A DNA stretch of 64,000 nt from CAYYIS01 sp964470965 (GCA_964470965.1 CAYYIS010000003.1:129063-193062), one strand, 5' to 3'; counted from the first letter of the stretch, positions 1 to 9,200 are shown. Program-made: numbers and translations. The notes: a model not told the origin generated them from the letters alone.

Positions 1-1
1 A

Positions 2-97
2 GTGTTCTCGAATCTGGTCCGTATGGGGGTAGACGAATTCTCCTGCGGACGCCCCGACTGGCTAGGCAGAATGATAGAAGAGATAACACAGGCCTAA
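2..97 (+). CDS. C-terminal end of a gene cut by the window edge, possibly glycerophosphodiester phosphodiesterase-like
   Basis: An open frame enters from the left edge and stops at TAA 95-97, giving about 31 residues that include RMGVDEFSCGRPDWLGRMIE. The pattern 'MGVD...RPDWL' followed by an amphipathic helix resembles the last strand and helix of glycerophosphodiester phosphodiesterases, where MGVDGI-TDRPD is typical. Too little is visible for a firm assignment; another TIM-barrel enzyme is possible. That it is the true end of a protein is more secure than its family. Confidence 0.45.
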   Translation: MFSNLVRMGVDEFSCGRPDWLGRMIEEITQA

Positions 98-439
98 TCT
101 CTACCTGGCGTCCCGGCCACAGATCCGGGATCTCCACGTGCCGATTACACGGATTGTTAGTGGTCTGAAGGGGATCCCCATCTTAACGGAGATTACGGGA
201 TCCTGCGGCTTAATCCCAGTAGTTCTTTCTTCGAATCCATCGGGGTGTTTATGCCATCACTTGAATCGGCAATGCGCCTCTTTTCCGGGTCCCAGGTGGC
301 CTCTGCGGCAGCCGCCGCCGGCAGGGAACAATGGTGCTTCCGATGGAAAGACTATGGGCCCCGTCTATCGCCGGAAACACGCGTAGTGTGTGAATGGGGA
401 TGGCCTATGATTTCGGCAATGCCAACTGGCCCACCAACT
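98..439. other. Intergenic stretch with no recognised gene
   Basis: About 340 bases between the partial gene and the convergent transporter operon. Two overlapping plus-strand ORFs (138-386 and 245-517) lie here, but they are rich in Pro, Ala and Arg, have no ribosome binding site, match no family I know, and one runs into the opposite-strand gene. I see no RNA gene or clear terminator. Confidence 0.5.
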
Positions 440-730
440 TCACTCCCACTCTTTTCTGACCCGCCCCAGCTCACTCAGAAGAAACTCCCGTGCCGGTTCG
501 TCCGCTACCATCGGTGAGGTTTGGAAATAAGCGATCAATTTATCCAACCGGTCCAGTCGGTCATAGGATGTCGACCAGTGCTCAGGCGGTTCGCCGGTAT
601 CGATAATGTATTCAGCGTCCTTATGTTTTTCGGCAACTTGACGGCCGCCACGGCGTCCCATGGCCTGGATGCCGGCCCTGACAAGGAATGTGAGGGCGAC
701 TACAAAGGCCAGAAACCAGAGCATGATCAT
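440..730 (-). CDS. Small single-pass membrane protein, last gene of the peptide transporter operon
   Basis: A 96-residue protein of unknown function. Residues 2-22 form one hydrophobic segment (LWFLAFVVALTFLV), followed by a basic stretch (GRRGGRQ) and a charged, probably helical cytoplasmic tail ending KEWE. Its ATG overlaps the stop of the upstream ABC ATPase by four bases (ATGA), so it is probably translationally coupled to the transporter. I recognise no family. Possible roles are an accessory subunit or a regulator of the transporter, but the context alone supports this. Confidence 0.6.
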   Translation of the reverse strand: MIMLWFLAFVVALTFLVRAGIQAMGRRGGRQVAEKHKDAEYIIDTGEPPEHWSTSYDRLDRLDKLIAYFQTSPMVADEPAREFLLSELGRVRKEWE

Positions 731-1779
731 GGGGTGCTTACCCCCCGCAACGTAAGGTCACGAGCGAAATGGCAGGCACTGTAGTGGCCGGGAGCTACTT
801 CTTCCCAGGTGGGTGTCTGCTCTTTGCAAATGACTTCGGCGTAGGGACACCTCGGGTGGAAATAGCATCCCGTCGGCGGATTCGCGGGATCGGCGATTTC
901 ACCGGACAGGCCGTCCATCGGGGGTACATGGTCCGGATCCGGCTGCGGCACGGCGCCCAGGAGCGCCTCCGTGTAGGGATGGCGCGGTCGGTCGAAGAGA
1001 TTCCGCTTGGATGACTGCTCCACCATGCGTCCCACATACATGACCGCCACGCGATCCGCGATGTGCTCCACCACGGCCAGGTCGTGGGAGATGAAAAGGT
1101 AGGTCAGATAAAACTCAGACTGCAGATCCTTCAGCAGGTTGAGGATCTGGGCCTGCACCGATACATCGAGTGCGGAGACCGGCTCGTCGCAGACGATCAG
1201 ATCGGGATCCGGTGCCAGCGCGCGGGCAATACCGATGCGCTGGCGCTGCCCGCCGCTGAAGGCATGGGGATAGCGGTTCAGATGCCGAATGTCGAGCCCC
1301 ACAGCATCCATCAGGCTCCGCACCCGCTCCGCCAGCTCAATACCGCTGGCCAGACCGCTTTCCACAAGTGGTTCGGACACGATGTCCATGATCGTCATCC
1401 TCGGGTCAAGTGAAGCGAACGGATCCTGGAAGATCATCTGCATGTGACGCCGTAAATGTCGGAGCCGTTTCTTATCCAACTGCGTCAGATCCACAGATTC
1501 ATGTCCCGCTTCCGGCTTAAACAGGATAGCCCCATCGGTGGCCTCCAGGACTCGCAGCACACACCGTCCCAGTGTGGTCTTCCCACAACCGGATTCTCCC
1601 ACAAGCGCCAGTGTTTCTCCGCGGTACAGCGTTAGGTTAACGTCGTCCACCGCTTTGACGTGTCCGACGGTCTTGTTAAAAAAGCCGCGCTCGATCGGGT
1701 AATATTTCTTCAAACCACGTATGTCTAATATGGTGTCAGTTCCCAAATTCAACCATCGCTTTCGGTGTACAGTCTGCAC
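727..1779 (-). CDS. oppF: Oligopeptide/dipeptide ABC transporter, second ATP-binding subunit (OppF/DppF type)
   Basis: Cytoplasmic ATPase that, with OppD, powers peptide import through the OppBC pore. Walker A is GESGCGKT at residues 61-68, the signature is SGGQRQRIGIARAL, and Walker B is LIVCDEPVSALD. The C-terminal Opp/Dpp extension follows (PHPYTEALLGAVPQPD, then a Cys-containing tail with HPRCPYAEVIC), which typically carries an iron-sulfur-like cysteine cluster in this family. The listed start is GTG and overlaps oppD by 31 bases. A TTG at 1752 would give a 4-base TTGA overlap and begin just before the first strand, and is an equally plausible start. Confidence 0.93.
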   Translation of the reverse strand: MQTVHRKRWLNLGTDTILDIRGLKKYYPIERGFFNKTVGHVKAVDDVNLTLYRGETLALVGESGCGKTTLGRCVLRVLEATDGAILFKPEAGHESVDLTQLDKKRLRHLRRHMQMIFQDPFASLDPRMTIMDIVSEPLVESGLASGIELAERVRSLMDAVGLDIRHLNRYPHAFSGGQRQRIGIARALAPDPDLIVCDEPVSALDVSVQAQILNLLKDLQSEFYLTYLFISHDLAVVEHIADRVAVMYVGRMVEQSSKRNLFDRPRHPYTEALLGAVPQPDPDHVPPMDGLSGEIADPANPPTGCYFHPRCPYAEVICKEQTPTWEEVAPGHYSACHFARDLTLRGVSTP

Positions 1780-2750
1780 CGGACGCTATGCCCTGGTTCG
1801 ACCCGCAAGAGCGGCGGGATGCCCTGATCGCAAAGGCCAGGTTTGGCCTGCGGGCAGCGGTCCATAAATCGGCAGACCGGCGGCAGTTTGACGGGTACGG
1901 GTACGGTGCCTTTGATGGCTTCCAGGCGGTCGTGCACTCCTCCGAGGCGCGGTACGGAGGCCATCAGTCCTTTTGTATACGGATGTATTGGATTCTTGAA
2001 TATCCGATGCACTGTGGCCAACTCCACCACCTGACCCAGGTACATCACCGCCACAACATCGGCCATGCGGGCGATCACACCAAGGTCATGGGTGATGAAC
2101 AGGATCGCCATACCGAACTGCTCCTGGAGATCTTTCATTAGTGTCAATATCTGAGATTGCACGGTTACGTCCAGCGCTGTTGTGGGTTCATCGGCGATGA
2201 GGAGGAGCGGATGGCAGGCCAGGGCTCCAGCGATCATGACGCGCTGGCGCAGGCCGCCGGACAGCTGGTGCGGGTAATCGTTCATCCGTTGTTCTGGATT
2301 GGAAATACCCACGCGCCGCAGCATTTCGATGGACCGCTGCCACGCTTCATCGCGGTTTTTTGTACGGTGTTCGAGAATCACCTCCGAGACCTGATCGCCG
2401 ATGGTATGTACCGGCGACAGACTGGTCATCGGTTCTTGGAAGATCATTGAGATAGATCCGCCCCGGATCGCACGCATGGTTTTCCCGAATGGGTCCTGTG
2501 CCGCCAGATCCAGTGGCGTTGCACCCGGCCGATGAAGACGAATCACACCGCCGGTGATGCGTCCTGGTTTGGGCACGATCTGAAGAATAGACTGTGCCAT
2601 CACGCTCTTACCGCACCCGCTTTCACCGATGACACCTACTGTCTGATGCCTGTCGATGGACAAGTCGACCCCATGGACAGCGTTTAGGCAGCCCTCATCG
2701 AGTTGGAATTCGGTTTTTAAGTCTCTGATCTGTAATATGGTATCGCTCAT
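1749..2750 (-). CDS. oppD: Oligopeptide/dipeptide ABC transporter, first ATP-binding subunit (OppD/DppD type)
   Basis: ATPase partner of OppF. Walker A GESGCGKS lies at residues 42-49, the signature is LSGGLRQRVMIAGAL, Walker B LLIADEPTTALD, and the switch histidine is in FITHDLGV. The C-terminus has the Opp/Dpp motif HPYTKGLMASVPRLG and the cysteine-bearing tail (VCRFMDRCPQAKPGLC). At 333 residues it has the usual family length. It starts 12 bases after the oppC stop, so the genes are probably one transcript. Which substrate is taken up (di-, oligopeptide or another small molecule) cannot be read from the ATPase. Confidence 0.93.
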   Translation of the reverse strand: MSDTILQIRDLKTEFQLDEGCLNAVHGVDLSIDRHQTVGVIGESGCGKSVMAQSILQIVPKPGRITGGVIRLHRPGATPLDLAAQDPFGKTMRAIRGGSISMIFQEPMTSLSPVHTIGDQVSEVILEHRTKNRDEAWQRSIEMLRRVGISNPEQRMNDYPHQLSGGLRQRVMIAGALACHPLLLIADEPTTALDVTVQSQILTLMKDLQEQFGMAILFITHDLGVIARMADVVAVMYLGQVVELATVHRIFKNPIHPYTKGLMASVPRLGGVHDRLEAIKGTVPVPVKLPPVCRFMDRCPQAKPGLCDQGIPPLLRVEPGHSVRCRLYTESDG

Positions 2751-2762
2751 TTGAAAAATTCC

Positions 2763-3881
2763 CTAAGAGTGGTACGGGTCGGCCGCATCTCGCAGTCCGT
2801 CGCCCAGGAAGTTGAACGCCAGTACTGTTACGACCACGAAAGCACCCGGTATCAGGACCCACGGGTAGAGGATCACTACCTTAACATCCTGCGCAACGCT
2901 GAGCAGCACACCCCAGCTGACCACCGGCGCCCGCAGGCCCAGGCCCAGGAAGCTCAGGGCGGTTTCGCCGAGAATCATACCCGGTATGGCGAGGGTCAGG
3001 TTGACGATCAGGTAGCTCATGAACGCCGGCAGCAGATGCCGCCGTATTATCCGGGCATCCGTGGCCCCCGCGATGGCGGCCGCCACAACATAGTCCTCCG
3101 TACGGAGGCTGATAAGCTTGCCCCTTACCACCCGCGCCAATCCGCACCACCCCACAATGGAAAGGATGACGGTGATCATCAAATACACCTGGAGCGGCGG
3201 CCAATCCGGCGGCACCGCGGCGGCCAAGGCCATCCAGAGTGGGATCGTGGGGATAGACAGTAAGAATTCGATTAGTCGCTGAATGAACGTATCGGGTGCA
3301 CCGCCGTAGTATCCGGAGATTCCTCCCAGCGCACACCCCAGCAGAAAACTGAACGCCACACCGACCAGCCCTATGGACAGAGACACCCGGGCTGCCGCCA
3401 GGATGCGGGACAGGATGTCCCGCCCCAGATTGTCGGTCCCGAAAATAAATAAAGTACCGGGCTCATCGACGCCGATCAGTCGGGTTTCGGACGGGATAAG
3501 GCCCCAGTGATTGTACCGGTCCCCCGCACGCAGGAACCGTATGGGATATTTTTGGGAGGTATCTTCCTCATACAGCAGTTCATACGTAACAGGATCGCGT
3601 CGTGTTGTCCAGCCATACACGAATGGCCGCAGATGAAAAACGCCCTCCTCGTCGATAACGTGTATCTGTTGAGGCGGGCTGTAGATGTAGGCGGTGTGAC
3701 GTTTGTAGATATCGTAGGGCGCCAGGAAATCCGCCAGGATCGCCGACCCGTATATCAACACAAGTATGGCCATGCCCATAAGCGCCAGCCGATGTCGTTT
3801 GAGCCGATTCCACACGAGCTGCCACTGCGTGGCTATCTCGTATCCGGTGTCACCGGTTAAGGGTATCACTGTTCGGGACAC
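2763..3881 (-). CDS. oppC: Oligopeptide/dipeptide ABC transporter permease (OppC/DppC type)
   Basis: Inner-membrane permease subunit. A first hydrophobic segment (GMAILVLIYGSAILADFLAPYD) is followed by a long periplasmic insertion, then five hydrophobic segments and the BPD_transp_1 EAA-type loop near ...AAAIAGATDARIIRRHLLP. I chose GTG at 3881 as start: it lies 10 bases after the oppB stop and has GAAAGG about 6 bases upstream. The frame stays open to 3953, but that would add 24 residues unlike any permease N-terminus and overlap oppB by 62 bases. The roughly 100-residue loop between the first and second membrane segments is longer than in the best-known OppC proteins. Confidence 0.88.
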   Translation of the reverse strand: MSRTVIPLTGDTGYEIATQWQLVWNRLKRHRLALMGMAILVLIYGSAILADFLAPYDIYKRHTAYIYSPPQQIHVIDEEGVFHLRPFVYGWTTRRDPVTYELLYEEDTSQKYPIRFLRAGDRYNHWGLIPSETRLIGVDEPGTLFIFGTDNLGRDILSRILAAARVSLSIGLVGVAFSFLLGCALGGISGYYGGAPDTFIQRLIEFLLSIPTIPLWMALAAAVPPDWPPLQVYLMITVILSIVGWCGLARVVRGKLISLRTEDYVVAAAIAGATDARIIRRHLLPAFMSYLIVNLTLAIPGMILGETALSFLGLGLRAPVVSWGVLLSVAQDVKVVILYPWVLIPGAFVVVTVLAFNFLGDGLRDAADPYHS

Positions 3882-3891
3882 ATGAAACCTT

Positions 3892-4893
3892 TCATTGCCT
3901 TTGCGCCGATCGTTCCATCCGGATTCGGGGATCCAGAATAACAAGAAGGACATCCGAAATAAGAGTGCCGATGATGGTCAGGAAGCTGAGCAGCAGGACC
4001 AGCGTGCCGGCCAGGTACATGTCTTCGCTTAAAAGCGCCCGGAACAGGAGGGGGCCTACGGTCGGCAGACTCAACACGATGGCGGTGATGGCACCGCCTG
4101 AGACCAGTCCGGGAAGCACCCAGCCGACGGTGCTGATGACTGGGTTGACTGCCACCCGAACCGGATACTTGAACAGCAGCCGCCGTTCCGAAAGTCCTTT
4201 GGTGCGAGCGGTTACCACGTATTGCTTGCGAAGTTCATCGAGCAGCGCGCCACGCATCACGCGGATAAGACCGGCTGCGCCCGATGTGCCGATAATTATC
4301 ATCGGTATGGGCAAATGCATGAGTAGATCTACCACTTTGCCCCAGCTCCAGGGTTCAGCCGAATATTCCGGTGAGAACAGCCCGCCGATGCTCAAACCGA
4401 ATGTGTTGTGAAAAAACACCATCAGAATCAATGCAAGCAAAAAATTGGGAACAGCCAGGCCGATGAAGCCCAGGACTGTAAATCCATAGTCGGCCACGGA
4501 ATATTGATGTGTCGCTGAATACACGCCGATGGCTATGGCGATCATATACGTGAACAGGAGCGTTGCGAGATTCATGACAACCGTCAGAAGCAACCGTTCT
4601 CCGATCAGGTCGCTCACGGGGCGGGACCACTGGAGGGAACGTCCGAAATCACCTTGAAGCATGCCACCAACCCATTTGAAATACTGCACCACCACCGGTT
4701 GATCGAGCCCATATTGCCGCTTCATGGCCGCGATTTCCGACTGGTCAACCGGCTGCCCACTGGCTTCCAGCTGGCGGATATAGGATGACAGATAGTCCCC
4801 CGGCGGCAACTGGATGATGATAAATGAGGTGACGGAGATCAGGAGTAAGAGAACGAGGGTGTAGCCCAGGCGCTGGACGATGTATGATAGCAT
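3892..4893 (-). CDS. oppB: Oligopeptide/dipeptide ABC transporter permease (OppB/DppB type)
   Basis: Inner-membrane permease with the classic OppB start MLSYIVQRLGYTLVLLLLIS, a first membrane helix, a periplasmic domain (residues about 35-95 with the GLDQPVVVQYFKWV motif) and five further helices. The cytoplasmic loop ...YVVTARTKGLSERRLLFKYPVR is the ATPase-contacting EAA loop. At 333 residues it has the normal length. It lies 37 bases downstream of the binding-protein gene and pairs with oppC to form the pore. Confidence 0.92.
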   Translation of the reverse strand: MLSYIVQRLGYTLVLLLLISVTSFIIIQLPPGDYLSSYIRQLEASGQPVDQSEIAAMKRQYGLDQPVVVQYFKWVGGMLQGDFGRSLQWSRPVSDLIGERLLLTVVMNLATLLFTYMIAIAIGVYSATHQYSVADYGFTVLGFIGLAVPNFLLALILMVFFHNTFGLSIGGLFSPEYSAEPWSWGKVVDLLMHLPIPMIIIGTSGAAGLIRVMRGALLDELRKQYVVTARTKGLSERRLLFKYPVRVAVNPVISTVGWVLPGLVSGGAITAIVLSLPTVGPLLFRALLSEDMYLAGTLVLLLSFLTIIGTLISDVLLVILDPRIRMERSAQRQ

Positions 4894-4930
4894 GGATGAT
4901 ATTGACGGATTAATTGTACGGGATATTCCG

Positions 4931-6961
4931 TCAATCCTTAAAGTACCATTGTTCAGCCGCTTCAGCGACCGTTATGGCATAATGGTTACGCTGCTCGGCA
5001 ATACCTATGTTTCCCAGCCGTTTCGAATAGATGACGGGGACCGGGACGTCGGCGACGGTGCCTATGTTCCACAGGTGCTCGGAATGGGTACGGAAGATTT
5101 CCTTGCCGGCACGATTGCGTTCGGCGGCGTCAGGTGCTGAAAACAGGATGTCACGGTTTCTGAAAGTCTTTTGTGCCCAGTCGGGCGGTTTCTGGCCGGC
5201 GGCGCCCTGCGTCTGGTACCATTGTTGCCAGGGATAGGACATGGAGAACCCGCCGATGAATGAAAAGTCGTTGGGCACGGCGCCGTTGGCCCACCAGGCG
5301 GTGACCTGGTTCTCATTTGCCCCGCGCAGCTGCCAGTAGCGCGCTCCGTCCATCTGCCGTACCTGGGTTCTAACACCGATTTCCTCCCAGAATGCCGCGG
5401 CCATCTCCGACCCCGGTCCGGCCGGCGGCGTCACATCGTAATAGTCGATCCGTATCGTCAGCGGTTTGCCATCCGGGCGTAGACGGTACTCTTGATCCTC
5501 ATCCCAGACCAGTCCCATTTCGTCCAGAAGCCGGTTGGCCTGCTGTGGATCGTAGTCTACTCCTGCGCCGGCGAACGCCTCGTCGTACCAGGGGCTGTTC
5601 GGCAGAGGCTCCAACTGGGCCGGCCGGCCAAATCCCAGAAACAAAGCTTCCTTGATTTCCTCACGGTTCAGAGCCAGTGACAGTGCCTGCCGGAACCTGA
5701 TGTCCGCCATGATCGGACGCAGTACCGGGTCATTCGGACGTAGGTTAAGCGGGAAAATAAGCATGTAGTCCTGCCAGGCCGGTAGAGGGATCACCCAGTA
5801 GGCGCTCTTGAGTTCGTTTCGTTTGAATAAGGGGAAGTCGCTGAGTCGGACGAACTGAAACTGAAGATCCGTTTCACTGGCCAGGATTTTTAGGTTCTGG
5901 ACTTGCAGATCACTGACGAAAGTTCGCCGCAGTCCGTCCATGTAAGGCAGCTGTCGGCCTTCCGGATCAATCTTGTAGAAATAGGGATTACGCTCCAGAA
6001 CGTAGTCGCCAGGGTTGGGTTGTTCTATGTGAAGCCAGGGATCTAGCGTCGGATAGTCACGGATGTTCGGAATGCGCCCCGGAACAAATCCGCCCGCTGC
6101 CTGTCCGACGCCTCCTATGGTCAGATAGAACCTGCCCCAGTCCGATTCCGCGTATCCATAGCGGGCCATCTGAGGTAGGAGTTCTTCTAATGGAGTGTAA
6201 TCACGGTGGAACTGTTTGAGGTAGTGGGCCGGAAGCATCAGTTGGTGCCACCGCCAGCCGATCATCTGTGAGATGAACAGGCCGTATGGTTTACCGAATG
6301 TGAGCCGGAACGTGTGCGTACCCACTACATCCAGCAACACCGGTGTGCCGCCCCACCGCGCCCATTCTGGAAGGATAGGATTGACCGCGTCGTTGAACAG
6401 TACATCCTCTATGCAATACCGGACATCATCCGTGGTCACCTTCACCCCGTCCGACCACTTCAAGCCTTTGCGGATGCGCAGGGTGAACACCGTCGCCTCT
6501 TCGTTCTGCTCCCAGTATTCCAGGATACCGGGTTGAACGGTGCCGTCCAACCATTTATAGATTGCCACTCCCGGTTCCGGCACCTGTTCGACCAATTGGG
6601 ATTCGTTCAGGTGACGCAGGTAATGATCGTAGCCGATCGTAAACTCGGTATACTTGAGATGCCCGCCGTACCGCCCTATATCCTCCCAAGGAATCATCAC
6701 GAGCGGATTCTCGGGCAGCCGCTTTTCAAGGGGCGGCAAACCACCGGCTTGTACGCGTTTCCGCAAAAGAGGCGCTTCATTAAAGGAATCGATGACGGTA
6801 TCTGTACGCCGTTGATAGTCGTCCAGATTGTACCCTTTAGACGACATGGGGTCGTCTATGTACCGCCCCGACGGAAGCGGCCTTTCCTCCGTAAGGGGTG
6901 GCGCATCGGGGCCGCTGCAGGCAAACAATAACAGAAGTATTAAGGGGATATGTGCAAGCAT
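4931..6961 (-). CDS. Peptide ABC transporter substrate-binding lipoprotein (SBP_bac_5 family)
   Basis: Large periplasmic solute-binding protein, about 676 residues and thus longer than typical OppA/DppA (about 540). The N-terminus MLAHIPLILLLLFAC ends in a lipobox-like FAC-S, so Cys15 is the likely lipid attachment site. Family-5 landmarks include FTLRIRKGLKWSDGVKVTTDDV and the late motif FRQALSLALNREEIKEALFLG. The ATG at 6961 lets the hydrophobic core begin at once; an in-frame GTG at 6991 would add ten residues with mixed charge. Neither has a good ribosome binding site. First gene of the transporter operon, downstream of the palindromes at 7007-7036. Confidence 0.88.
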   Translation of the reverse strand: MLAHIPLILLLLFACSGPDAPPLTEERPLPSGRYIDDPMSSKGYNLDDYQRRTDTVIDSFNEAPLLRKRVQAGGLPPLEKRLPENPLVMIPWEDIGRYGGHLKYTEFTIGYDHYLRHLNESQLVEQVPEPGVAIYKWLDGTVQPGILEYWEQNEEATVFTLRIRKGLKWSDGVKVTTDDVRYCIEDVLFNDAVNPILPEWARWGGTPVLLDVVGTHTFRLTFGKPYGLFISQMIGWRWHQLMLPAHYLKQFHRDYTPLEELLPQMARYGYAESDWGRFYLTIGGVGQAAGGFVPGRIPNIRDYPTLDPWLHIEQPNPGDYVLERNPYFYKIDPEGRQLPYMDGLRRTFVSDLQVQNLKILASETDLQFQFVRLSDFPLFKRNELKSAYWVIPLPAWQDYMLIFPLNLRPNDPVLRPIMADIRFRQALSLALNREEIKEALFLGFGRPAQLEPLPNSPWYDEAFAGAGVDYDPQQANRLLDEMGLVWDEDQEYRLRPDGKPLTIRIDYYDVTPPAGPGSEMAAAFWEEIGVRTQVRQMDGARYWQLRGANENQVTAWWANGAVPNDFSFIGGFSMSYPWQQWYQTQGAAGQKPPDWAQKTFRNRDILFSAPDAAERNRAGKEIFRTHSEHLWNIGTVADVPVPVIYSKRLGNIGIAEQRNHYAITVAEAAEQWYFKD

Positions 6962-7006
6962 GATGATTTCAAATAGAGCATCGCGATACACATACCGTCA
7001 AGAGGT

Positions 7007-7036
7007 ATTTGGTAACCAAATATAGTTACCAGTAAC
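7007..7036. promoter_or_regulatory. Double palindrome upstream of the peptide transporter operon, candidate operator
   Basis: Two neighbouring inverted repeats: ATTTGGT-A-ACCAAAT at 7007-7021 (perfect 7-bp arms) and GTTAC-CA-GTAAC at 7025-7036 (perfect 5-bp arms), sharing a GGTAAC/GTTACC core. They lie about 16-75 bases upstream of the possible starts of the binding-protein gene, where an operator would sit. The minus-strand TATATT within the pair could be a -10 box, but I see no matching -35. The regulator is unknown. Confidence 0.5.
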
Positions 7037-7252
7037 CGATCATGCTGTTTAACTCAGTCGGTTCGTTCCAGGGACTAACTGTCACTGCAAAAATAGACGA
7101 ATGCAAGAAAGCGGGTGAGCACGCCGGCGGACTGACGGCCGAGTTCCAAGCTTCGGTCTTCAACGAAATTTGCAGAGGAGTCCGTTGGCCGAAATGAGGT
7201 AATCTGAGATGGTTCAAAAAAAGGTCAACTACCCTACGAGAGCTTCCGTGGA
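7037..7252. other. Gene-poor gap with a possible short coding remnant
   Basis: On the plus strand a 51-codon frame starts at ATG 7041 and reads MLFNSVGSFQGLTVTAKIDE and onward to a stop near 7195. Its composition is protein-like, but it has no ribosome binding site and no family I recognise. A 63-residue minus-strand ORF overlaps the same bases (7026-7217) and looks like its shadow. I would not call either a gene. Confidence 0.25.
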
Positions 7253-7936
7253 TTAAAGTTCGTTACAACGTTCTCGGGCTACAATCATTCTGGCTCCATC
7301 TCGTGTATACAGCCCCCTCGGGATTCCGGTGCGCAGCAGGGCGACGTCATGGGCAGTGAGTTCAATTTCTCTGCCATCGATCCCCAGTAGCACCGAGCCG
7401 GTGATGACAAGCCAGTGCTCATTGGAGAATAAAGTCGATTCATCGATGCGGTCGCCGGCGTCCAGCCTCACCATCCGCCATTCGCTCAGGGGACATCGAT
7501 CTCCCGGATCGGGGAATGGGCCGATATTCTGGGTGCCCTTTATCACAAAGCCGGGAGCGGTCGCCACAGGTGGGCCGTAGTCCTCCACAGTGATATGGAT
7601 CGGCCGCATTTTACCTTCGAGCGGGGTCACGATGGCGTTGTTCTCGTACGGTGTGAACATCTGAAACCGGTGGACACATCCCATGGGGGTGTACACCATT
7701 GTGTTGGGGGTGATGTCGTAACGTTGATCGTCGAGCCACACCTCACCCGTGCCATCCGTGAACAACCACATCTCGTCATTATCGTGGTAATGGGGTTCGA
7801 CGCCGGTTCCGGGCGCACCATTCGGAAAATGCCGGTAAGCGGACACCGAGGTCCAGTCCGGATACAGTCCCTGTTCCCAGTAGACATTGTTGGCGTTCTG
7901 TGACCGGATCATATACTGGCTGGAGGAGATCAGCAT
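7253..7936 (-). CDS. Bicupin-domain protein
   Basis: A 227-residue protein with two cupin-like halves. The first carries the metal-binding pattern EPHYHDNDEMWLFTDGTGEV at about residues 48-67 (two His, one Glu) and a later His in GCVHRFQMF. The second half (about 140-225) repeats the barrel around SNEHWLVITGSVLLGIDGRE with weaker metal ligands. The start has AAGGA about six bases upstream. Cupins of this kind include sugar isomerases, dioxygenases and sensory proteins, and no specific reaction can be assigned. It stands alone, divergent from the PhyH gene at 8376. Confidence 0.8.
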   Translation of the reverse strand: MLISSSQYMIRSQNANNVYWEQGLYPDWTSVSAYRHFPNGAPGTGVEPHYHDNDEMWLFTDGTGEVWLDDQRYDITPNTMVYTPMGCVHRFQMFTPYENNAIVTPLEGKMRPIHITVEDYGPPVATAPGFVIKGTQNIGPFPDPGDRCPLSEWRMVRLDAGDRIDESTLFSNEHWLVITGSVLLGIDGREIELTAHDVALLRTGIPRGLYTRDGARMIVARERCNEL

Positions 7937-8375
7937 GAGGTGTCCTTGTCGTTCTCTCGAGATTTTTTTGAGGAAAAAATGTTAATGCGGAACAAGATTC
8001 GTGGCGTCAAGATGGCGTATGATCACGGTGGCGCATTCCCATCTGTTCCCTGGGAATCATGTCTTTAATTTGCTTTGACTACAGGATTGGCAAGGTCCTA
8101 TTCTGAACGAATTCTTTATCCCGCAGATGAGATTATTGGGAGGATTTCCACTTGAGACTTGACCCTGTTCAATACGATAAAGTATTTTATGAGATCCTTG
8201 TGTAACCATATGGATTTCCGATCCGCTTGTAAATTAAATTCTGTGAAAACCTGCCGGAGCATCCCGTGCCGCGTTCCTACCGATTCTGGGTTTCGGACTC
8301 ACTGCCGACGCTCGGGCTGCCATAGCTCCGGAACGGGTACCTTCAGGATGAATTTTCGCAACGGGAGACTTAAGC
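7937..8375. other. Divergent intergenic region between bicupin and PhyH genes
   Basis: About 440 bases. A possible plus-strand promoter reads TTGACC at 8159-8164, an 18-base spacer and TATTTT at 8183-8188; the match is only moderate. GGGAG precedes the PhyH start by about nine bases. Otherwise I see no gene, RNA or terminator here. Confidence 0.4.
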
Positions 8376-9200
8376 ATGGCGTTTGAATTCCTGGAATCGA
8401 TGATTGAGCAGTATCTCAAGGAAGGCTATCTGGTGTTGCGGCGGATCATTCCGCCGGCGCTCCTGCGGGATCTGCGTAGGGAAGCGGATAAGGCCCGGGT
8501 GCTGGCGCACCTCCTTAATGGACCGCAGACCCAGCGCATTCAGCCACTGGATAAATACGGTGATGAGATCGATCTTCAGCCGTTCAGGGATTACGCCGGC
8601 CTGGAGGCCATCCGCGACGCGGTCACCCGATTGCTCGGTCCCGGCTATACCCACGCCCATCTCAATATCATGGGGTTGCTGGTGGAACCGGCGGAAAGGC
8701 CGTGGCATTGCGGTTGGCACCGCGACGGCGTAGTGGAGGTGCCAGCGGAAGCCAGGGATGACGAATTGAAGGCATTCATGGCGGATATCTGGCAGGATCT
8801 GCGGTTTTACAACCAGGTCAACTGTGCGATCTATGCGGACTCATGCACCTGGTTCGTGCCGGGCAGCCACCTGCGCCAGGCAGACTTGCCCGGCGAACAC
8901 CAATCCGCCGGCAATCCTGGACTGCGTGATGCACCGGAAAAGATGTCGGATGAAGAGGCGGAACAGATGTATTTCGAGCACTGCCGCTCCATGCCGGGCG
9001 CCATCCCGGTTCACCTCGGCCCCGGTGATTTTATGATTTACCGTAATCTGGGCTGGCATACCGGTCTCTACCTTCCTTACCAGCCCAGAGCGACTATACA
9101 CGACGTGGTGAGTCATACGGATATCGAAACCTTCAGGTTTACCTGGAAGCAGGTTAAACAGGATGCGATAAAAAGAATGAAGTCAACCCACAGCTCATAA
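8376..9200 (+). CDS. Phytanoyl-CoA dioxygenase (PhyH) family protein
   Basis: Predicted non-heme Fe(II)/2-oxoglutarate-dependent oxygenase. The iron-binding HxD is visible as WHRDG (His115, Asp117), with a distal His around GWHTG (His228) and an Arg (QPRAT, about 238) suitable for 2-oxoglutarate binding. The double-stranded beta-helix core spans roughly residues 90-260. At 274 residues it has typical family length. Bacterial members act on many small substrates, so the substrate is unknown and phytanoyl-CoA is only the family name. A 21-base gap to the next gene suggests co-transcription with the DUF1349-like protein. Confidence 0.87.
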   Translation: MAFEFLESMIEQYLKEGYLVLRRIIPPALLRDLRREADKARVLAHLLNGPQTQRIQPLDKYGDEIDLQPFRDYAGLEAIRDAVTRLLGPGYTHAHLNIMGLLVEPAERPWHCGWHRDGVVEVPAEARDDELKAFMADIWQDLRFYNQVNCAIYADSCTWFVPGSHLRQADLPGEHQSAGNPGLRDAPEKMSDEEAEQMYFEHCRSMPGAIPVHLGPGDFMIYRNLGWHTGLYLPYQPRATIHDVVSHTDIETFRFTWKQVKQDAIKRMKSTHSS

